From: Acidimicrobiaceae bacterium | GTDB taxonomy: Bacteria > Actinomycetota > Acidimicrobiia > Acidimicrobiales > RAAP-2 | Length of the DNA: 12,637 nucleotides | NCBI GenBank assembly: GCA_003133075.1 | Contig: PKZN01000156.1 | Coordinates: forward strand, 1-12,637 | Direction: 5' to 3' | Shown: positions 12,633 to 12,637 of the stretch, in pieces | How positions within the stretch are numbered: the first letter of the stretch is position 1 | How the letters are laid out: every line of letters starts with the position of its first letter | Program-made: the position numbers and the translations under genes | Notes under the pieces: model-generated | Databases searched by the model: none | What the model saw: only the letters and a program-made list of their open reading frames with translations | Told to the model about the DNA's origin: nothing

Positions 12633-12637
12633 ATGGC
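12633..12637 (+). CDS. probable first codons of the next gene, cut by the window edge
   Basis: An ATG starts at 12633, 32 bases after the DUF3039 stop and eight bases after a TAGAGT box. Only five bases are inside the window, so the product cannot be named. Confidence 0.35.

Overview
The window looks like ordinary chromosomal DNA of a high-GC actinobacterium. The evidence is dense GC-rich coding, a type A RNase P RNA, a DUF3039-type small zinc protein (an actinobacterial family), a stand-alone AsnC-type ligand-binding domain, and several genes whose start codon sits 6-7 bases after a TANNNT box, the arrangement expected for leaderless mRNAs. My best guess within Actinobacteria is the class Acidimicrobiia, but that rests on overall gene flavour and is not proven by the sequence. 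I see no mobile element, CRISPR array, tRNA, rRNA or prophage.

Layout. (1) 1-986, minus: 5' part of an ABC exporter half-transporter that runs off the left edge. (2) 1024-1391, minus: RNase P RNA, rnpB. (3) 1464-4880, plus: a tight four-gene operon of xseA, xseB, an ETHE1/glyoxalase II-like metallo-beta-lactamase-fold hydrolase and an FAD/NADH ferredoxin reductase, each junction a 4-base ATGA or GTGA overlap. (4) 4877-9396, minus: a three-gene glycerol-phosphate operon read right to left: glpD, an alkyl-DHAP-synthase-like FAD oxidase, and an FGGY kinase related to glycerol kinase. (5) 9437-11777, plus: an acyl-CoA dehydrogenase and an alpha-methylacyl-CoA racemase. (6) 11774-12282, minus: a stand-alone AsnC/Lrp ligand-binding domain and a tiny CxxC protein. 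(7) 12316-12600, plus: a DUF3039 protein, followed by a promoter-like box and the first bases of another probable gene at the right edge.

How the genes work together. XseA and XseB form exonuclease VII. Their two downstream neighbours (sulfur or thioester hydrolase chemistry, and electron transfer) are translationally coupled to them but have no obvious link to DNA repair. GlpD makes dihydroxyacetone phosphate from glycerol 3-phosphate, and the flavoprotein downstream has the landmarks of the enzyme that makes the ether bond on acyl-DHAP. The kinase in the same operon has lost several residues that contact glycerol in GlpK. The trio may therefore serve ether-lipid metabolism or the use of a glycerol-like compound rather than plain glycerol catabolism. 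The acyl-CoA dehydrogenase and racemase fit beta-oxidation of methyl-branched acyl-CoAs.

The most interesting signals are the altered-pocket kinase plus AGPS-like enzyme operon, the recurrent leaderless-promoter architecture with divergent promoters packed so closely that they should exclude each other, and two convergent gene pairs whose stop codons overlap by exactly four bases.
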